A stretch of 64,000 bases of DNA from Bacteroides sp. (GTDB lineage: Bacteria > Bacteroidota > Bacteroidia > Bacteroidales > Bacteroidaceae). Made by a program: the position numbers and the translations under genes. The stretch's first letter is position 1, and each line of letters opens with the position of its first letter. A model generated the notes under the pieces. That model saw nothing but the letters and a program-made list of their open reading frames with translations. It was not told where the DNA came from and ran no database searches. The DNA is taken from assembly GCF_030151085.1 (NCBI RefSeq), contig NZ_JASLER010000084.1, positions 71,291 through 135,290 on the forward strand, given 5' to 3'. Below, piece by piece: positions 60,717-64,000 of this stretch.

Positions 60717-61694
60717 ATGAAAAGCGTGCGTTGTATATTTCTGATGCTTTTCTCCGGACTGTTGCTGGTACTGGGGGGATGTGAATTCCGGGATATGTTG
60801 GACGATTACCCTGTTAGTGGAGTGCAGATTAAACTAAACTGGACAGGAGTAACGGACAAGTTGCCGGAGACAATGCGGGTGATTTTCTATCCGAAGGATG
60901 ACGAAGGACGGAAAGTGGAGACCTATTTACCACCTGCGGGAGGTGAGGTGAAGGTGCCGCCGGGACATTATGCAGTAGTTATCTACAACTACAATACGGA
61001 GAGTGTTTTAATTCATGGAGACGAGAGCTATGAGACGATTGAGGCTTATACAGGAGGTTGCACAGGATTGGATACTAAAGGAGAAGATATGGTTTGGTCA
61101 CCCGACCCGTTGTATGTAGTTGCTTTGAACGATGTAGATATTGAAAAGAGTGATGACGTATTTTTGATGGAATATAAGCCGGAAGCTGTTGTAAAACGGT
61201 TTTCGTTTGAAGTAAAAGTTGCAGGGCTATATAATGTGTCAAATATTATCTGCCATATAAGTGGAATGAATGGGACGTATAATTTGGGGGCACGTTGCTG
61301 TAAGTTGAGTGCTTCACCGATATATGTAGACACAAGTAAAGGTGATGGAGTGATAAAAGGTAGCTTCTCAGGATTTGTACTTCCAAAGAGTGCAACGACG
61401 AAAGCGGATATTTCAGTAACACTGACATTAAAATTGGTGAAACTCGATAATGTGGTACAAGAAGTAAAGGCGGATATAACGAAAGTAGTAAATCCTCCAA
61501 CTCCTGATCCAGGTGATAATCCAGGTACAGGCCCTGGTGAAGAAGAAACGCCAAATATGGATGTGACTATAGATATTCCTCTTGAAGAAGATATAGTAGT
61601 AGACGATGTGATACCGGAACCAGGTAGCGGTGGGGGAATTGGTGGTGATGTTGGAGATTGGGGTGATGAAGATAATGTTGAATTACCAGTGTGA
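60717..61694 (+). CDS. DUF5119-like fimbrial lipoprotein (Mfa2/FimB-type position)
   Basis: A 325-residue lipoprotein. The start at 60717 (MKSVRC, lipobox LGGC) is preferred because AAGGAG lies 8 bp upstream; an in-frame ATG at 60687 lies inside the previous gene. The domain contains VQIKLNWTGVTDKLPETMRV and GGEVKVPPGHYAVVIYNYNT, typical of DUF5119 proteins found beside fimbrillins and related to the Mfa2/FimB anchor. The last 70 residues are Gly/Asp/Glu/Pro-rich and low in complexity (GDNPGTGPGEEETP...), probably a surface-exposed tail. Confidence 0.8.
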   Translation: MKSVRCIFLMLFSGLLLVLGGCEFRDMLDDYPVSGVQIKLNWTGVTDKLPETMRVIFYPKDDEGRKVETYLPPAGGEVKVPPGHYAVVIYNYNTESVLIHGDESYETIEAYTGGCTGLDTKGEDMVWSPDPLYVVALNDVDIEKSDDVFLMEYKPEAVVKRFSFEVKVAGLYNVSNIICHISGMNGTYNLGARCCKLSASPIYVDTSKGDGVIKGSFSGFVLPKSATTKADISVTLTLKLVKLDNVVQEVKADITKVVNPPTPDPGDNPGTGPGEEETPNMDVTIDIPLEEDIVVDDVIPEPGSGGGIGGDVGDWGDEDNVELPV

Positions 61695-61740
61695 AATATA
61701 AATATAACAAACAAAATATTAACTTAAAAAACGAACGGTT

Positions 61741-62709
61741 ATGAAGAAGATTTTATTAATGGCTTTGGCCGCAGCAGCAATGGTAGGTTGCTCACAGAAT
61801 GAAGAGATTGATAATGCAGCACAAAAGGCGAAAATTACGTTTGGAACGGTAGTAAGTAATAGTACAAGAGCTACTGTTACAAGTATAGCTGGATTGCAAG
61901 GTACTGGTTTTACTGTATATGCTTATAATACTGGTGCTGATGAGGCTGGTGTAGCTAACTTGCCGGTAAGCCCGTTTATGGGTGATGTTAATGGATTAGC
62001 TGTTACTTATAATGAAGCTAAGTGGGGGTTCACAGGTACTTATTACTGGCCATCAACAGGCAATATTCAGTTTTATGCATATGCTACTGATGATGATGCT
62101 ACAAATTATACAGCTACAGGCAAGTATCCCACTATAAATTATGCTGTTGCTGCAACTGTTGGAGCACAAAAAGATTTTGTTGTAGCAAAAGCAGAGAATG
62201 AAAAGAAATCGGACAATGCTGTTGATTTGACCTTTAAACATGCTTTGACTCAAATTAATTTTTCTGCAACAGGTGGCGATGCTAATCTATATTATAAAGT
62301 TACTGCAGTTTCAATAGGAGGAGCATATGGAGCAGGTACTTATAATTTCAAAGATGGAAGTTGGGAAACTATTACTACTGATGCCGTTAAGACTTATGCT
62401 TATTTGACTAATGGTGCTGTTTCTGTTAAAAAAACTGCAACTGTAGATTTGGTATCAGCAGATGGTCCTTTAATGTTAATACCACAAACTTTGGCAGATG
62501 GTAAGATTATGATTAGTTATAGTGTTTATACGGATGAGGCAATGACAAATGAGATAGCCTCTGTTACTGATAATCTTACTGAAGGGCTAACAACTGTCTG
62601 GGGAACTGGTAAAAAAGTACGTTATACCCTAACTTTAAATCTTAAGGGTGCTACTGTAAGCTTTGCACCTGGAATTAGTGGATGGGACGAACCTGAAATT
62701 GAAGGTTAA
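61741..62709 (+). CDS. Fimbrillin-family (Mfa1/FimA-like) pilus subunit lipoprotein
   Basis: A 322-residue protein with a lipobox signal (MKKILLMALAAAAMVGC, then SQNEEI). It matches the fimbrillin-like families: AKITFGTVVSNSTRA after the lipidated Cys, then VYAYNTGADEAG and DLTFKHALTQINFSATG, the usual central block. Related fimbrillins are lipidated, exported and cut by a protease before strand-exchange polymerisation; Arg at STRAT could be such a site. The gene is notably AT-rich compared with the housekeeping region. A strong terminator follows. Confidence 0.85.
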   Translation: MKKILLMALAAAAMVGCSQNEEIDNAAQKAKITFGTVVSNSTRATVTSIAGLQGTGFTVYAYNTGADEAGVANLPVSPFMGDVNGLAVTYNEAKWGFTGTYYWPSTGNIQFYAYATDDDATNYTATGKYPTINYAVAATVGAQKDFVVAKAENEKKSDNAVDLTFKHALTQINFSATGGDANLYYKVTAVSIGGAYGAGTYNFKDGSWETITTDAVKTYAYLTNGAVSVKKTATVDLVSADGPLMLIPQTLADGKIMISYSVYTDEAMTNEIASVTDNLTEGLTTVWGTGKKVRYTLTLNLKGATVSFAPGISGWDEPEIEG

Positions 62710-62733
62710 TAAGACTTTATTCTCATAATTCAT

Positions 62734-62773
62734 ATTCCCCGAAAACTTCATTTTCTCGAAGTTTTCGGGGAAT
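62734..62773 (+). terminator. Terminator of the fimbrial operon
   Basis: Perfect 15-bp inverted repeat (62734-62748, 62759-62773; ATTCCCCGAAAACTT and its complement) with a 10-nt loop, followed by ATTTGTTT. Confidence 0.85.
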
Positions 62774-62797
62774 ATTTGTTTATTAGAATATTTTCTA

Positions 62798-62805
62798 TAT
62801 TTTTG
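62798..62805 (+). promoter_or_regulatory. -7 box of the AraC-family gene
   Basis: TATTTTTG, a full TAnnTTTG match, 36 bp before the start codon. Confidence 0.55.
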
Positions 62806-62841
62806 TAGGCAGCAAACAAACAAATAATACTCTGTCCTACT

Positions 62842-63690
62842 ATGTCTGAATCGTCCGTTTGTGGAGTACCCGGCGGTGATTGTCTGAAGTGTCCTAAAGC
62901 TACGGACAATACTATCTTATATGCTTCTCATGCAAGAGGTTTCCATCTTCCTGTGCAAAGAAGTGAAGATAATATTATGATTTTTTTATTGAAGGGTGAG
63001 ATACTTGTGAATAGTAAAGAGTATGCAGGTACTACAGTCTACGCTGGTAATTTCTTTCTTCAAGCTATTGGTTCTAAATATGAAATTCTTGCGATGACCG
63101 ATGTCGAGTGTGTTTGTTATCGCTTTACCAAACTTGAAATGCTTTGTGAGGACCACTTTAATTATATAGCACGGGAAGTAACTCCCCCTCTTATTTATTC
63201 TCCCTTGAAGATTTGTCCTGAGCTCAACTTCTTTTTGCAATGCTCTAAAACCTATCTGTCTGAGACAAAGATATGCAAAGAACTACTTCAACTCAAGCAG
63301 AAGGAACTTGCATTCATTTTGGGTCGCTTCTATACAGAATATGAATTGGCTACGATAGTACATCCACTATCCAAATATACAAATAGCTTCGAATACTTTG
63401 TTCTTAAAAACTATCATAAAGTGAAGACTGTTGAAGAGTTCGCAAAGTTGGGAGGCTATACTGCTACCACATTCCGCCGTATTTTCACCTCTATATTCCA
63501 TCAACCTGTCTACGAATGGATGCAGGAGCGTAGAAAAGAAGGTATTGTGGACGATCTTAGAAATGCGAAAGTTACCATTTCTGAAATCTGCTATAAATAT
63601 GGATTTGAATCTTTGCCTCACTTCTCTAATTTTTGCAAGAAAAATTTCGGCAACTCTCCACGTGCGCTGCGTACAGGAAGTATAATATAG
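62842..63690 (+). CDS. AraC-family transcriptional regulator
   Basis: A 282-residue regulator with an N-terminal cupin-like sensor (about 20-120) and a C-terminal AraC-type double helix-turn-helix (about 185-280): EEFAKLGGYTATTFRRIFTSI for the first and ISEICYKYGFESLPHFSNFC for the second, ending KKNFGNSPRALR. The N-terminus carries CGVPGGDCLKC with four Cys, which could bind a metal or sense redox state. It lies downstream of the fimbrial operon with its own promoter and may control it, but that is only inferred from position. Confidence 0.9.
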   Translation: MSESSVCGVPGGDCLKCPKATDNTILYASHARGFHLPVQRSEDNIMIFLLKGEILVNSKEYAGTTVYAGNFFLQAIGSKYEILAMTDVECVCYRFTKLEMLCEDHFNYIAREVTPPLIYSPLKICPELNFFLQCSKTYLSETKICKELLQLKQKELAFILGRFYTEYELATIVHPLSKYTNSFEYFVLKNYHKVKTVEEFAKLGGYTATTFRRIFTSIFHQPVYEWMQERRKEGIVDDLRNAKVTISEICYKYGFESLPHFSNFCKKNFGNSPRALRTGSII

Positions 63691-63859
63691 GAGTGCCCAC
63701 TTTTCTTATTAATTCGAGTCAATAGTTGAATTTATTCCTTTCTTTCCCGTTATGAACAAGTTTCAACTACTGATTCGCATTATTAATGGGGTGCTGAATA
63801 AAATATCTGAGTTGGGAGATAATTGCAGAAATAGGAAGTATTCCTCTCCTCCCAAAAAG

Positions 63860-63893
63860 AAACTCCTCTACCAGTTTCCCGGCAGAGGAGTTT
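63860..63893 (-). terminator. Terminator of the sdhB-like gene
   Basis: 10-bp inverted repeat AAACTCCTCT (63860-63869) and its complement (63884-63893). On the minus strand it is followed by TTTCTTTTTG, and lies 33 bp beyond the sdhB-like stop. The rest of 63691-63925 shows no supported gene. Confidence 0.75.
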
Positions 63894-63925
63894 TAGTGAT
63901 ATTAATCAAATGTCGAAAGTACTGA

Positions 63926-64000
63926 TTAGTCTTTCAGTTTCGCAATGATGAAATCGCGGTTCAAACGAGCGATGTTGCTGATAGAAATGTTCTTCGGACA
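63926..64000 (-). CDS. Succinate dehydrogenase/fumarate reductase iron-sulfur subunit, C-terminal end only
   Basis: Only the last 24 codons and stop are in the window, read on the minus strand as CPKNISISNIARLNRDFIIA then KLKD. The CPxxISxxNIARLNR pattern is the C-terminal cluster region of Bacteroidetes SdhB/FrdB proteins, where this Cys is one of the ligands of the 3Fe-4S or 4Fe-4S cluster. In Bacteroides this enzyme works as fumarate reductase in anaerobic respiration. The gene extends beyond the right edge. Confidence 0.72.
   Translation of the reverse strand, partial: CPKNISISNIARLNRDFIIAKLKD

Noticed and set aside
61046..61714. 222-residue open frame opposite the DUF5119 gene
   Set aside because: Its Ser/Pro-rich low-complexity sequence is the complement of the Gly/Asp/Glu tail; not a plausible protein.
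63752..63925. Short open frame of about 57 codons after the AraC gene
   Set aside because: It runs through the sdhB terminator and has no recognisable feature; coding cannot be supported.

Overview
This window looks like a chromosomal segment of a human-gut-type Bacteroides. The evidence is three SusC/SusD polysaccharide-utilisation loci (PULs), Bacteroides-type -7 promoter boxes (TAnnTTTG) in front of many genes, a Mfa/FimA-type fimbrial cluster with DUF3575 and DUF5119 proteins, and a typical Bacteroides housekeeping set (dipeptidyl peptidase IV, stand-alone mnmD, U32 peptidase, dprA, rnr). No plasmid, phage, IS element, rRNA, tRNA or CRISPR array was recognised.

Layout. (1) 1-7783, plus strand: end of a PUL with a 5'-truncated GH9 glucanase, a GH43 enzyme, SusC and SusD, closed by a terminator. 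(2) 7798-18041, minus strand: a long codirectional run reading cysE, an rlmL-like methyltransferase, DPP IV, purD, a membrane protein, a DedA/YqaA protein, mnmD, a ZnuA-like metal-binding lipoprotein and a ZnuC-like ATPase. cysK (18217, plus) is divergent from cysE, so the two steps from serine to cysteine share one intergenic control region. (3) 19343-19819: a Nim/PPOX-like flavoprotein, separated from cysK by a large hairpin. (4) 19878-37129, minus strand: PUL 2, reading membrane-spanning SusR-like regulator, SusC, SusD, GH106, GH5, GH3, GH78. Its two rhamnosidases and two beta-glucosidase-type enzymes point to a rhamnosylated beta-glucoside or glucan. (5) 37274-46543: housekeeping genes rnr, a CDF metal transporter, an SDR epimerase overlapping a PAP2 protein, dusB, a U32 peptidase, a thioesterase and dprA. 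(6) 46643-58333, minus strand: PUL 3, reading SusR-like regulator, a lipocalin-like lipoprotein, a two-domain secreted protein of unknown function, SusC, SusD, a GH71/99-like lipoprotein and an inverting-type GH97, which suggests an alpha-glucan. (7) 58408-59217: a glycerophosphodiester phosphodiesterase lipoprotein. (8) 59788-63690, plus strand: fimbrial operon DUF3575-DUF5119-fimbrillin, then an AraC-type regulator. (9) 63926-64000, minus strand: the last 24 residues of a probable succinate dehydrogenase/fumarate reductase iron-sulfur subunit.

The least explained signal is in the gaps between genes. Three intergenic arrays (10247-10334, 50008-50095, 50104-50192) are built of 22- or 23-bp units. 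In two of them each unit is a near-palindrome, and each array has its own sequence. A separate class of degenerate 7-bp direct repeats sits on stop/start junctions (13144-13164, 17112-17133, 51799-51819, perhaps 44979-44999), and one copy lies inside the mnmD coding sequence (9806-9833). These, together with a 25-bp perfect palindrome at 15466-15490 and a hairpin plus 5-codon ORF at 59372-59442, are the main candidates for undescribed elements.
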